Source: Leptospira langatensis (GTDB taxonomy: Bacteria; Spirochaetota; Leptospiria; Leptospirales; Leptospiraceae). Taken from it: 64,000 bases of DNA. The notes under the pieces are model-generated. The model was not told the DNA's origin and searched no databases. It was given only the letters and a program-made list of their open reading frames with translations. Below, in pieces: positions 48,454 to 57,417 of this stretch. Each line of letters starts with the position of its first letter. The first letter of the stretch is position 1. The position numbers were made by a program, and so were the translations under genes. The stretch is from assembly GCF_004770615.1 (NCBI RefSeq), contig NZ_RQER01000001.1, positions 434,001 to 498,000 of the forward strand, written 5' to 3'.

Positions 48454-50604
48454 ATGCTAAAAGAACAAACCAGGGGATACATTGAACTTCCTAGAGGGGG
48501 CTATCTCGTAGATACGAGTGAAGGTTATTTCCAGATCGGCTCTCCTCCCGAAACCATCAAGGACACGATGGCGGAAAAGAAGACCCCCCTGGTATTCATT
48601 CTACCGAACAAATTCTTTCATGTAGAAAAAGGGATTAGCACTGCAGAGCTTGAATTTCCCATCTACTTTAACTTCTTCTTAAGACAAAAGAAAACCACCA
48701 TTATCTGTACTGCGGAACAAAAAGACCAGCTGATCACTGTATTAAAGGAATCCTTAATGGGTCCCGAAGAGATCAACTTGGAATCCGAGTATTTGAATGG
48801 GGCAGAGTCCTACGGCTTCCCGGATATGAAAGCGGAAATGGGATATTTCCGAGGATACAAAGGACTGAACGATGTAGTTGAGTTCCTAGTATTCGATACG
48901 GACAATATGGTGAACCTGGGCAAGGTGCTGGTTCGCAAACTTCCTTCCGGAGATTTCAGGATTACGGATGGTACCAAAGAGACCGAGATCCCCGGAGAAG
49001 TGGGATTCAATATCAAGTATGAGATCGGTCATAGGTTAGAAGAGCCTTTCCAGGCTCCTATATTAGGAATTACTTGTTTAGGACCTTCTCATGGGTTCGA
49101 TCCTGAGGACAATACTTCGGGCTTTATTATCTGGTTGAACCACCAAGGGATCATGGTAGATCCTCCAGTAAATTCCACGGAATGGCTTCGCATGTCGAAT
49201 GTGAATCCTAAGCTAATCAACCACGTTATTCTCACTCACTGCCATGCCGATCATGACGCAGGAACCTTCCAAAAAATCATGGAAGAGACAAAGATCACGA
49301 TCCATGCGACTGCGACGGTGATGGAAAGTTTCATTCGTAAATATTCCGCACTTACCAAAATTCCCCGTAAAGAATTATTGGAACTATTCAATTTCCAACC
49401 GATCATCATCGGAAGACCGGCAATGATCAACGGGGGAGAATTCAATTTTCATTATGCACTTCATTCGATTCCTTCCGTAGGATTCGAGTTCTTCTTTCAA
49501 GACCAATCCTTCGTTTATACTTCGGATCATTTGAACGAACCCGAAGTTCACGAGAAGATGTTCCAAAAGGGAGTTCTTCCTGAATCTCGTTGGAAATTCC
49601 TGAAGGAGTTCCCTTGGGACAGAAGGATCATCTATCATGAGGCTGGAATTCCGCCGCTGCATACGAGAGTCAGTTACTTAGCGAGCCTTCCTCCGGACAT
49701 CCAAGAAAAGATCACTGTGTATCATATCGCCAGAACGGATATGCCGGAAGGCACGAAACTGAAGCTCGCCCGCTTTGGGATAGAGAACACTGTTTATCCA
49801 GAGATCACTCCTCCGAAGCATATGGAGGCTTACAACCTTCTGGATATCCTAAGCCAGATCGATATCTTCAGCGGTTTTCCGATCGAAAAGGCGAAGGAGT
49901 TCCTACTGATCGTCCGAGAAGAGAAATACAAGCGCGGAGATCAGATCATTAAGAAGGGAACTCCGGGAGATAAATTCTATATCATCGCTTCCGGGAATGT
50001 AAAATTCGAAGGACTACTTGCGAACGCAGAGATCGGACCGATCAAACGCTACGGGCAATACGAGTATTTCGGCGAGGCTTCTCTGGTTTTAGATCTACCA
50101 AGGGCCGCAGACGTATATGCAGAAACGGATGTAGTAGCTCTTACAATAGATAAGAACAAGTTCTTACAATTTATCCGTAATACGGATCTCAGACAAAACC
50201 TGATCCGACTGAACAGCATTCGCGATAGCAATTCTTGGAAGACCCTGATCGATTCCAGACATTTCAAAGGACTGACTAGCCATCAGGTCACTCAGCTTGA
50301 GATGATTATGCGACTTTCGAAGGTGAACAGGGGTTCAGTGCTCATCGCGGAAAAAGCGTTTTACCACGAAGCATATATCATTCGTCATGGAAAAGTAAGC
50401 GTATATCAGGGAGGCAAAAAATTGGCCGAACTGAGCGACGGAGACTTCGTGGGAGAGATTTACGCGATATCCAAAAAACTGGCATCCAGCTATACGTTCC
50501 AGGCGGAGTCGGAAACGGAATTGTTTTCTATTTCACAGAACGAACTAATCCAGTACATCAAACGGAATCCCGGCGTTTACATGAGAATGAATACCGTCTA
50601 CTAA
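48454..50604 (+). CDS. Metallo-beta-lactamase-fold protein with two cyclic-nucleotide-binding domains
   Basis: This 716-residue protein has an N-terminal module of about 190 residues, then an MBL-type hydrolase core with HVILTHCHADHDAGTF (metal ligands) and YTSDHLNEPE. Two CRP-like cyclic-nucleotide-binding domains follow: EEKYKRGDQIIKKGTPGDKFYIIASGNV and VNRGSVLIAEKAFYHEAYIIRHGKVSV. Ligand binding probably controls the hydrolase, or localises it. The substrate is unknown. It is found in other spirochaetes as I recall, but I cannot verify. The gene precedes an acyl-CoA dehydrogenase by 14 bases. Confidence 0.9.
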   Translation: MLKEQTRGYIELPRGGYLVDTSEGYFQIGSPPETIKDTMAEKKTPLVFILPNKFFHVEKGISTAELEFPIYFNFFLRQKKTTIICTAEQKDQLITVLKESLMGPEEINLESEYLNGAESYGFPDMKAEMGYFRGYKGLNDVVEFLVFDTDNMVNLGKVLVRKLPSGDFRITDGTKETEIPGEVGFNIKYEIGHRLEEPFQAPILGITCLGPSHGFDPEDNTSGFIIWLNHQGIMVDPPVNSTEWLRMSNVNPKLINHVILTHCHADHDAGTFQKIMEETKITIHATATVMESFIRKYSALTKIPRKELLELFNFQPIIIGRPAMINGGEFNFHYALHSIPSVGFEFFFQDQSFVYTSDHLNEPEVHEKMFQKGVLPESRWKFLKEFPWDRRIIYHEAGIPPLHTRVSYLASLPPDIQEKITVYHIARTDMPEGTKLKLARFGIENTVYPEITPPKHMEAYNLLDILSQIDIFSGFPIEKAKEFLLIVREEKYKRGDQIIKKGTPGDKFYIIASGNVKFEGLLANAEIGPIKRYGQYEYFGEASLVLDLPRAADVYAETDVVALTIDKNKFLQFIRNTDLRQNLIRLNSIRDSNSWKTLIDSRHFKGLTSHQVTQLEMIMRLSKVNRGSVLIAEKAFYHEAYIIRHGKVSVYQGGKKLAELSDGDFVGEIYAISKKLASSYTFQAESETELFSISQNELIQYIKRNPGVYMRMNTVY

Positions 50605-50618
50605 GCGGGGGGATAGAA

Positions 50619-51749
50619 ATGGATAGAGTCCTACAATTTACCGAAGAGCATGAAGCTTTTCGCGACATGGCGCGCAAATTCTTTGAAACGGAAGTTACTC
50701 CTCACCACCATGAGTGGGAAAAAGTGGGAATGGTCCCCAAGGAGCTTTGGAAAAAAGCAGGAGCGAGTGGACTACTCTGTCCAGATGTTCCAGAAGAATA
50801 CGGTGGCTCAGGCGCAGACTTCCTATATAACGTTGTTGTAATAGAAGAATCTTCCAGATCCGGGAATAGCGGATTTTTTGTTTCCCTCCACAACGATGTG
50901 ATCGCTCCTTATATCTCCGCTTACGGAAATGAAGAGCAGAAAAAGAAATGGTTACCTGGCTGTTGCAGCGGGGAAAGCATTTTAGCGGTCGCTATGACGG
51001 AACCTGGAGCTGGTTCTGATCTTAAAAATATCCGCACGAGCGCCGTTGACAAAGGCGACCATTACTTAGTGAACGGTCAGAAAACATTTATTTCCAACGG
51101 TCAGCTTGCAAATCTGGTAATTACTGCAGTTAAGCATGAAAACGGAACGATCTCACTTGTTATGATAGAAGAGGGAATGAAAGGCTTCGAAAGAGGTCGT
51201 AACCTCGAGAAGATCGGGCTCAAGGCTCAGGATACCTCGGAGTTATACTTCAACGATGTCGTGGTTCCTAAGGAGAACGTCCTCGGAAAAGGCGGACAAG
51301 GTTTCCGTTATCTGATGATGAAACTCGCGCAAGAGCGTCTTGTATTGGCGATCGCGGCGGTGGAAGCTACCGCTCTAGTCCATAGAATGACGTTAAAATA
51401 TATCAAAGAAAGGATGGCTTTCGGGAAGAAGATCGGATCTTTTCAACACATCAAATTTCAAATGGCGGAGATGACCACGGAACTAGAGATGTGCCGCACC
51501 TTCGTCGACAAAGTGGTATCGGAGCATATCGCAGGAAAAAAATTGACCGTAGAGGCTTCTATGGCTAAATATTATTCCACCGAGATGCAAAAACGTCATA
51601 CCGACCTTTGCCTCCAATTCTTTGGCGGTTACGGTTATATGATGGAATACCCGATCGCAAGAGCGTATTTGGATGCTAGAATCCAGACGATCTACGCGGG
51701 AACCACCGAGATCATGAAAGAAATTATTGGTGGAAGTTTAGGTCTCTGA
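50619..51749 (+). CDS. Acyl-CoA dehydrogenase
   Basis: This 376-residue flavoenzyme oxidises acyl-CoA to trans-2-enoyl-CoA. AMTEPGAGSDL and FFGGYGYMMEYPIAR (signature 2) bind FAD and substrate. The catalytic glutamate lies in YAGTTEIMKEII near the C-terminus. Chain-length preference cannot be read from sequence. GGGGGGAT precedes ATG 50619. Confidence 0.95.
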   Translation: MDRVLQFTEEHEAFRDMARKFFETEVTPHHHEWEKVGMVPKELWKKAGASGLLCPDVPEEYGGSGADFLYNVVVIEESSRSGNSGFFVSLHNDVIAPYISAYGNEEQKKKWLPGCCSGESILAVAMTEPGAGSDLKNIRTSAVDKGDHYLVNGQKTFISNGQLANLVITAVKHENGTISLVMIEEGMKGFERGRNLEKIGLKAQDTSELYFNDVVVPKENVLGKGGQGFRYLMMKLAQERLVLAIAAVEATALVHRMTLKYIKERMAFGKKIGSFQHIKFQMAEMTTELEMCRTFVDKVVSEHIAGKKLTVEASMAKYYSTEMQKRHTDLCLQFFGGYGYMMEYPIARAYLDARIQTIYAGTTEIMKEIIGGSLGL

Positions 51750-51783
51750 AATAATCTCGAAATTGCCCTCGTCCAAGGTAAAG

Positions 51784-52983
51784 ATGGTACGAATGGCTCC
51801 GAAAACGAGTTTTCAAGGGCGGTGCGTGCGAAGCGCCGCCTTCATTATTTTAGGCGTTAATCTGTATTTTTTCAATTTCTCGCCTGTACAAGCCCAGGTG
51901 ACTTGTACTCCTCCTACCTCCGGAAATAATGTATGTAGTATTATTCCGGCTTCTACTTACGCAGAGTTCAACGGATTAGAACAAAAGATCAGGACAGATT
52001 ATCTGAACGAGATCACCAAGTCCATGGCGGACTCCGCAGTTCTTTCCAACTTGAACGCCTCCATGATGGGACCTGGAACGATCAATCGTTTCCAAGTGGG
52101 TGCGGGCGTTACCTTGGCTGGAGTAAAGAGAGACGATATCAATATCCAATACCAAGACATCTCCATTCCAAAATTGCCGAATGCGGGTGCTTCCTTGAAC
52201 ACAAGTGCTATGGCAGGCGTGAACTTGGGATGGCTTCTGGGTAATGGAGCCTCGGACCAAGACGCGGAAGCGAGATCCTTTCTACATCGTATCAATATCT
52301 ATGCACATGGTTTCCAAGGAAAGATCGGACAAGGAGATCTTAGATCCGTAAGTAGCTCAGTCTCTAACGATCTGACGGTGAATGGAAGCATCAATAGTTT
52401 TGGGGCAACAGTTAGATTCCAACTCTTGAGAGAGAGATATACTCGATTGGATTTCTTCGGATTTACCGGTTTGAATCTTGGGATAGGGTTCCATAGGACT
52501 TCCGAAGACATGAACTTTAACTATCATCCGGGAGTGGCCAATGCGGTAAAGGTGGCCTTCGGACCTGCTACAGGTAAATGGGATGGGGATGTGAACTTCG
52601 GATACCAGTCCAGAGTGCAATCCGTTCCAATCGATGTCCGCACAGGTGTGCGCTTGTTTTACTTCTTAACCGTATTTGCTGGAGCAGGAATGTCGAGTAA
52701 TTCGGGCAATACCAAACTGAACTTAAACATTTCCGGACCAGTGTATCTGGCCTTGGATCCAAACGCATCCGGCCTTCCTCCGCAAGCGATCCAACAATTG
52801 AATGGGAACGCTTCCGGAAAATTGGGCTTAAGAACGAGCGGCTCTGCTAACGTAAAAGGCCAAATGAACTATTTGATCGCCGGCTTTGAGATCAATATAC
52901 TTATGTTTAAACTACTCGCAGAAGGAATGATGACTGACGACAAAATCTACTCTGCAAACGTAGGCATTAAGTTCGCCCTCTGA
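51784..52983 (+). CDS. Exported surface protein, possibly Lsa36-like
   Basis: This protein of about 399 residues from ATG 51784 (AAGG seven bases upstream; a longer TTG start at 51763 is less likely) has a signal peptide with hydrophobic core AFIILGVNLYFFNF ending near AQA. The mature chain is Gly/Asn-rich with alternating strands, few charges and a VGIKFAL end, as in beta-structured outer-membrane proteins. It could belong to the Lsa36-type Leptospira surface proteins; that is from memory and not verifiable here. A terminator follows at 52994-53015. Confidence 0.75.
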   Translation: MVRMAPKTSFQGRCVRSAAFIILGVNLYFFNFSPVQAQVTCTPPTSGNNVCSIIPASTYAEFNGLEQKIRTDYLNEITKSMADSAVLSNLNASMMGPGTINRFQVGAGVTLAGVKRDDINIQYQDISIPKLPNAGASLNTSAMAGVNLGWLLGNGASDQDAEARSFLHRINIYAHGFQGKIGQGDLRSVSSSVSNDLTVNGSINSFGATVRFQLLRERYTRLDFFGFTGLNLGIGFHRTSEDMNFNYHPGVANAVKVAFGPATGKWDGDVNFGYQSRVQSVPIDVRTGVRLFYFLTVFAGAGMSSNSGNTKLNLNISGPVYLALDPNASGLPPQAIQQLNGNASGKLGLRTSGSANVKGQMNYLIAGFEINILMFKLLAEGMMTDDKIYSANVGIKFAL

Positions 52984-52993
52984 TCTCTTTGCA

Positions 52994-53015
52994 AAACCGC
53001 TTTTTTATTCGGTTT
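52994..53015 (+). terminator. Terminator after the surface-protein gene
   Basis: A six-bp stem AAACCG/CGGTTT with a T-rich loop and CTTT after it lies 11 bases past the stop. The stem is short, so confidence is moderate. Confidence 0.5.
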
Positions 53016-53030
53016 CTTTAGAAAAGGGCA

Positions 53031-53067
53031 CGCCTTTTGCATTAAGTAGATTAGAATGCAAAAGGCG
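53031..53067. repeat. Perfect 12-bp inverted repeat
   Basis: CGCCTTTTGCAT and ATGCAAAAGGCG are separated by 13 bases. It lies 57 bases before the ACT-domain gene and has no T-run after it. It might be an operator or a leader hairpin. Confidence 0.6.
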
Positions 53068-53123
53068 CTAGTCTTCCTGGATAGTTTGTTTAGGAATTCA
53101 GCAAATAGCATCCAAGGTAAGAA

Positions 53124-53732
53124 ATGATCACCACTCCTGGAAAACCGCTACACCTTTCCTGCATCCCCCGAGGGGATGCATATGCCTTAAAGGTCAATAT
53201 TTCCAAGAACGAAATTGGGATTATTTATAGGGTTACTGCGGTTCTGTATGTCCATGGTTGGAATATAGAAGAGGCAATCGCGGAAACTTCTACCGACGGT
53301 TATATCCAAGACATCTTTATTGTTAAGAGAATTGACGGAAGTCCTATGACGGACGAGCACTTGAGTGCCATCCACGCGGATCTAAAGGAGTTATTTTACG
53401 GAGGAATGTCCGTAATGAATTACTTAGCGCAACATCCGGAAAAAATGGAAACTCTTCGTTCCAAATTGGAAACTTCTCCGGAGATCTTTCTATTCAATTC
53501 TGAGATCAGCGATTCTACCGTTATGGATCTTAGAATGGAGGATAGGCCGGGGATCCTATTTGAGATCTCTCAGATCCTATTCTTGTTCGGTGTGGATATT
53601 CTCTCTTTTAAGGCTGTTACTGATTCCGGACAGGTGAGAGATACATTCCTTTTGAGACTCGAAAATGGTTCCAAGCTGGACGAGAACCTTCACTTCTTCC
53701 GATTGAAAGAAGCTTTGAACGCAGTTCTTTAA
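53124..53732 (+). CDS. ACT-domain protein, GlnD C-terminus-like
   Basis: This 202-residue protein holds two ACT modules: NISKNEIGIIYRVTAVLYVHGWNIEEAIAET (about residues 25-80) and VMDLRMEDRPGILFEISQILFLFGVDILSFKA (about 130-200). This resembles the end of GlnD uridylyltransferase without the catalytic part. Stand-alone ACT proteins bind amino acids and regulate enzymes. The 3' end overlaps the convergent sigma-factor gene by four bases. Confidence 0.88.
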   Translation: MITTPGKPLHLSCIPRGDAYALKVNISKNEIGIIYRVTAVLYVHGWNIEEAIAETSTDGYIQDIFIVKRIDGSPMTDEHLSAIHADLKELFYGGMSVMNYLAQHPEKMETLRSKLETSPEIFLFNSEISDSTVMDLRMEDRPGILFEISQILFLFGVDILSFKAVTDSGQVRDTFLLRLENGSKLDENLHFFRLKEALNAVL

Positions 53733-54997
53733 TTTACTTCCTCCAGGCCGCAGATCTTTTTTCGGATAAATTCCTTTTCCACTTCATTCTGGGTGAGTTC
53801 GAGAGCGTCTCTATAAGATTCTTTTGCCTCTTGTATTTTCCCCATTCTGAATTGGATATCTGCCTTGGCTAAATAGAAGGGTGCGAACGCTTCTAATTCT
53901 ATTCGGATCGAGTCTAAGATCGCGAATCCTTCTTCCAAATTACCTGCCATGGAGACTGCAACCGCATAGTTCAATCGGATAACAGGGGTATCTAGGAAAC
54001 TCAGAAGGATCCGGTAAAAGTGGACGATTTCCTTCCAACTTGTATATTCCGGACCAGGGGACTTAGCGTGAAGAGCGCTAATCGCCGCTTGGATCTGGTA
54101 CGGACCTAGATGGCCCATATAAAATGCCTTTTCCACCAGACCCAATCCTTCTTGGATCTCGGACGTGATCCAGAGAGTCCGATTTTGTTCATTCAATAAT
54201 TTTAATTCTCCATTGTGCCCGAGTCTCGCATTCCTTCTGGAATGGTTCAGGAGCATTAGGGAAAGTAAGCCCAAGATCTCGGAGTATTGCACAGTAGGGA
54301 TGTCGATCTTTGTCGGACTGCTTCGAACCAGCAATTCCAAGACTCTACAAAGACGAATGGCTTCTTCGCATAGATCTCCTCTGATCAGTTTGTTGCCGGT
54401 GGTGGACGCATACCCTTCCGTAAAGATCAGATAGAGTACGGTAAGAACCGAATCCATTCTTTCTGCCAATTGTTCCGCAGAAGGAACGGAATATGGTATC
54501 TTCTCCTCTTTGATCTTTCTTTTTGCACGAACCAGTCTTTGGGCGATCGTAGGAATGGGAACTAGAAAGGCAGAAGCAATTTCCGCTGTGCTCAATCCAC
54601 CTAATGTATGTAATGTGATTGCGATTCTCTGTTCTGTAGAAAGAGAAGGATGGCAGCATGTAAAGATCAACTTTAACCTTTCGTCTGGGATCTCCGCGTC
54701 ATCTTCTTGAGATTGCTCTTCCATTTTGATCAGTCCTTCTAGAATGCTCGGATCTACGGAGTCCGGTCTTTTTTTCCGGAATCGATCTATGAGCTTGTTT
54801 CTTGCAACTGTGGTCAGCCATGCACCGGGCTTTCTAGGGATCCCGTTTTTTGTCCAATTTTCTAGAGCGACCAGGAATGCATCCTGCAGTACTTCTTCTG
54901 CGATGCCCAGATCTCCTGCCATTCCGACGAGTACAGAAAGTATCTGGCCGTATTCTTTACGGTGCAGTTCGTCTATTCGCGTATGTACTTCATTCAT
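53729..54997 (-). CDS. ECF sigma factor of the ECF42 type
   Basis: This 422-residue protein has sigma region 2 (EEVLQDAFLVALENW, PGAWLTTVARNKLIDRFRKK) and region 4 (LPVPTIAQRLVRAKRKI-like HTH; here FLVPIPTIAQRLVRAKRKIKEE), then a C-terminal extension of about 200 residues with TPR-like helices. This is the ECF42 arrangement, which has no classical anti-sigma factor. Instead the extension controls activity, and these sigma factors are usually encoded beside a DGPF/YCII protein, here at 55059-55409. Expected targets are DGPF-type genes and stress or resistance genes. A 12-bp hairpin separates the pair. Confidence 0.9.
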   Translation of the reverse strand: MNEVHTRIDELHRKEYGQILSVLVGMAGDLGIAEEVLQDAFLVALENWTKNGIPRKPGAWLTTVARNKLIDRFRKKRPDSVDPSILEGLIKMEEQSQEDDAEIPDERLKLIFTCCHPSLSTEQRIAITLHTLGGLSTAEIASAFLVPIPTIAQRLVRAKRKIKEEKIPYSVPSAEQLAERMDSVLTVLYLIFTEGYASTTGNKLIRGDLCEEAIRLCRVLELLVRSSPTKIDIPTVQYSEILGLLSLMLLNHSRRNARLGHNGELKLLNEQNRTLWITSEIQEGLGLVEKAFYMGHLGPYQIQAAISALHAKSPGPEYTSWKEIVHFYRILLSFLDTPVIRLNYAVAVSMAGNLEEGFAILDSIRIELEAFAPFYLAKADIQFRMGKIQEAKESYRDALELTQNEVEKEFIRKKICGLEEVN

Positions 54998-55021
54998 TTT
55001 CGAAATTATAGAATAGAGGAG

Positions 55022-55053
55022 AAACCTGTCGGAATTAATTCTCCGACAGGTTT
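55022..55053. terminator. Strong hairpin between DGPF and sigma genes
   Basis: A perfect 12-bp stem (AAACCTGTCGGA with TCCGACAGGTTT) surrounds an eight-base loop. The T-run is on the + strand, although both flanking genes are on the - strand. It could attenuate read-through from the DGPF gene into the sigma gene, or stop antisense transcription. Confidence 0.6.
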
Positions 55054-55058
55054 TTCTT

Positions 55059-55409
55059 TTATTTCATTGCTACGATCGGGCGAACTTCGACTGCGCAGCG
55101 TTTGGCGGCAGGACATTGGGAGGCCCACTCGATCGCTTCTTCCAGGCTTTTGCAGTCTATGATATAGAATCCTCCGAGTTGCTCTTTGGTTTCTGCAAAT
55201 GGGCCATGGGTCGAGACTATTTTGCCGTCCTTGCTCCTAACGGTCGCAGCGGAAGAACTCAAATGAAGTCTTTCCCCGGATACAAATACGGAGGCCTTGA
55301 TCAGATTCTCCGTGAAGATCTTATAGTCCTCGGAAGTTTGTGTGAATTCGCTTTGAGGGATATCCGCGAAATCCTTTTCATCCACGTAGATAAGCAGTTG
55401 GTATTGCAT
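55059..55409 (-). CDS. DGPF/YCII domain protein paired with the ECF sigma factor
   Basis: This 116-residue YCII/DGPF protein is from ATG 55409 (GGAG upstream); an 11-codon longer frame is less likely. It has the family sequence MQYQLLIYVDEKDF, GKIVSTHGPFAETKEQLGGFYIIDC and RCAVEVRPIV, with HGPF in place of DGPF. Such proteins are the standard partner and probable target of ECF42 sigma factors. It lies upstream of the sigma gene with a 62-bp gap containing a hairpin. Confidence 0.93.
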   Translation of the reverse strand: MQYQLLIYVDEKDFADIPQSEFTQTSEDYKIFTENLIKASVFVSGERLHLSSSAATVRSKDGKIVSTHGPFAETKEQLGGFYIIDCKSLEEAIEWASQCPAAKRCAVEVRPIVAMK

Positions 55410-55516
55410 GTTTGGCTCCTTAGAGGTTCTTAACCTCTGCAAGACCGACGCAATCGGTATCTCGAAATCGACATACTCCCGAAAAAGTAGGTCTTCTTCC
55501 GAAATTTATCGAGGTT

Positions 55517-56827
55517 TTAATTCTTAGGATTTGGCTGTTTTACGAAGAGAAACAAGCCTAAAAATACGAAGCTTAGGATCCCTGAAATTAAAAAGGAGAA
55601 TTGGGGGCCTTTTTGGGAGTATAAAATACTGAATAAAATAGGGGAGAGTCCTCTTCCCAGAGAACCTAAACTCCTCAAGATCCCTAAATTCTTTCCTTGT
55701 TCGTCCGCAGCAGAGAATAAGGAAACGATAGCGGAGATAGAAGGGTTTAAGAACGCACTTCCCATCGCGAGAAAGGTCAAGGCAGCAAAGAGTATGTACT
55801 TGGATTCCTCGGGTGTTAGTAAAGAAGCGGTGTACAAGAGTGAAAATCCGATCACTAAGAAGAAGGAGGCGAGGAGGCCAACTTTCTTTTCGGGGACCTT
55901 GCCGCTCATTCTTCGGATCACTCCGCCTTGGATAAAGACGATGATCATTCCGATATAAACGAAGGTATATCCGATGCTGATCGGTTTGAATCCTAAAAAC
56001 TGATCCAGATAGAAGTTCAAAGAGAATTCGAAACCGGAAAAGAATAATAGGAAAAACAAATTTAGAAAAGCGATATATAGGATTTCCTTGGAGCCTAGAT
56101 CGAACACTCCTAATACGGGATGCATCCTTCCTTCTCTCGCTTTTCTTAAGTTATGAGGAAGCGTCTCCCTGAATCTAAATAGTACAAGGAGTAAATTCAA
56201 TAGAGAAGCGCAGGTCGCCATCAAAGCAACTGCGGGAAAGATCGTCATTTTTTCCCAAGGGAAAAATGGGAAAAGATAAGAGGGATCCGTATGTGCTAAG
56301 ATCCCACCTAGAGAAGGTCCTGCGATGAAGCCAAGGCCTATTCCTGCGCCAATCATTCCCATTCCCTTACTTCTGTCTTGCTCTGTAGTGGAATCTGCGA
56401 TCGCTGCCGTTGCGACCGAAATATTCCCACCCATCAAACCGGTGATCAGCCTGGAGAGAACGAATAAGGAAAAACTACCGGAGAAGAGCCAAACCAAATA
56501 ACCTAAGAAACTACCCGTGCAAGTAAAAACTAAAACAGGTCGTCGTCCCGTGCTGTCGGAAAGTTTTCCCCAGATCGGAGAGAATAAGAACTGAAGAATG
56601 GAATAAAGACTCGCTACGATCCCACCGAATAAGGCCACGAAGAGTTTCCAATCGGCAATCCTTCCTTCCAGGATCCTGGAAGTGAGACCTGCCAAAAGAT
56701 CCAATACAGGGTCTCCCGCTTGGGCCAGAAAATGATTTAGTGTTTCAGGAAATACAGGAAAGATGAGAGAGAATCCCATCATATCGATGAAAACTGTAAG
56801 GACTAGGATAAGGGATTGTTTCCTCAT
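55517..56827 (-). CDS. MFS transporter, drug/proton antiporter-like
   Basis: This 436-residue polytopic protein has about 12 helices, motif A-like GKLSDSTGRRPVL and motif C-like GAGIGLGFIAGPSLGGIL, which is typical of drug:proton antiporters of the TetA type. It would export small molecules from the cytoplasm. Substrate is unknown. It has no neighbouring regulator except the ECF pair upstream. Confidence 0.93.
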   Translation of the reverse strand: MRKQSLILVLTVFIDMMGFSLIFPVFPETLNHFLAQAGDPVLDLLAGLTSRILEGRIADWKLFVALFGGIVASLYSILQFLFSPIWGKLSDSTGRRPVLVFTCTGSFLGYLVWLFSGSFSLFVLSRLITGLMGGNISVATAAIADSTTEQDRSKGMGMIGAGIGLGFIAGPSLGGILAHTDPSYLFPFFPWEKMTIFPAVALMATCASLLNLLLVLFRFRETLPHNLRKAREGRMHPVLGVFDLGSKEILYIAFLNLFFLLFFSGFEFSLNFYLDQFLGFKPISIGYTFVYIGMIIVFIQGGVIRRMSGKVPEKKVGLLASFFLVIGFSLLYTASLLTPEESKYILFAALTFLAMGSAFLNPSISAIVSLFSAADEQGKNLGILRSLGSLGRGLSPILFSILYSQKGPQFSFLISGILSFVFLGLFLFVKQPNPKN

Positions 56828-56852
56828 GGGCGGGTCAGATGTATTACCTAAT

Positions 56853-56881
56853 ATTCGGGACCCAGTTTCTTTGTCCCGAAT
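56853..56881. terminator. Hairpin between phasin-like and MFS genes
   Basis: ATTCGGGAC pairs perfectly with GTCCCGAAT across an 11-base loop. T-run on the + strand; both flanking genes are on the - strand, so function as a terminator is plausible in both directions but weaker leftwards. Confidence 0.55.
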
Positions 56882-56908
56882 TTTTCTCCGCCCTTGAGAA
56901 AGGGAGAC

Positions 56909-57262
56909 TTACTTCTTGGTGAGTTTTTTCAATTCCTCGATTGCTGCCTTTGCCTTTGTTTTAATATCCTCTGGTAGCATTTCGTCTATCTGAGTTGAGA
57001 TCTTGGCAAAGTTTTCCTTGAGCTGATTTACGACTGCAACAGAGCTATCGTTCGCAGTCTTCAGTTTCTCCTGCGCGTCCCAAACGGTTTTTTGAACCAG
57101 ATCCCGGAGTCGATTTGCTTGTTCGGATTGGTCCTGAGATCCCTTAGTTTTTAGTTCTTGGTAGACCTTGTCCAGGTCTGCTAAACTTTGTTTGAGTTTC
57201 CCTTCTCCAGATTGAAAGAGTGCAATGCCGGCGTTTAGAACGTCCATAAGTGCTTTTTCCAT
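56909..57262 (-). CDS. Phasin-like small helical protein
   Basis: This 117-residue protein is almost wholly amphipathic helix, with AL..VLNAGIALFQSGEGKLKQSL, a Gln/Lys linker and a C-terminal AIEELKKLTKK end. It resembles PHA-granule-associated phasins or related coiled-coil proteins. No membrane segment is present. Its neighbours do not suggest polyhydroxyalkanoate metabolism. Confidence 0.75.
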   Translation of the reverse strand: MEKALMDVLNAGIALFQSGEGKLKQSLADLDKVYQELKTKGSQDQSEQANRLRDLVQKTVWDAQEKLKTANDSSVAVVNQLKENFAKISTQIDEMLPEDIKTKAKAAIEELKKLTKK

Positions 57263-57417
57263 AAGCGATTCCTCCGATACAGGGAACCAAGATTATAATA
57301 AAGAGTCGGATCGGTCCAGCGACTTGCGGATCATACTTGGAAAAAGCCTGATTTTATTAAAGCGCGCTCTGGTACCGCTGAAGGATCTTAGATTTTTGGT
57401 GAGAAAACAGGAAGGAA

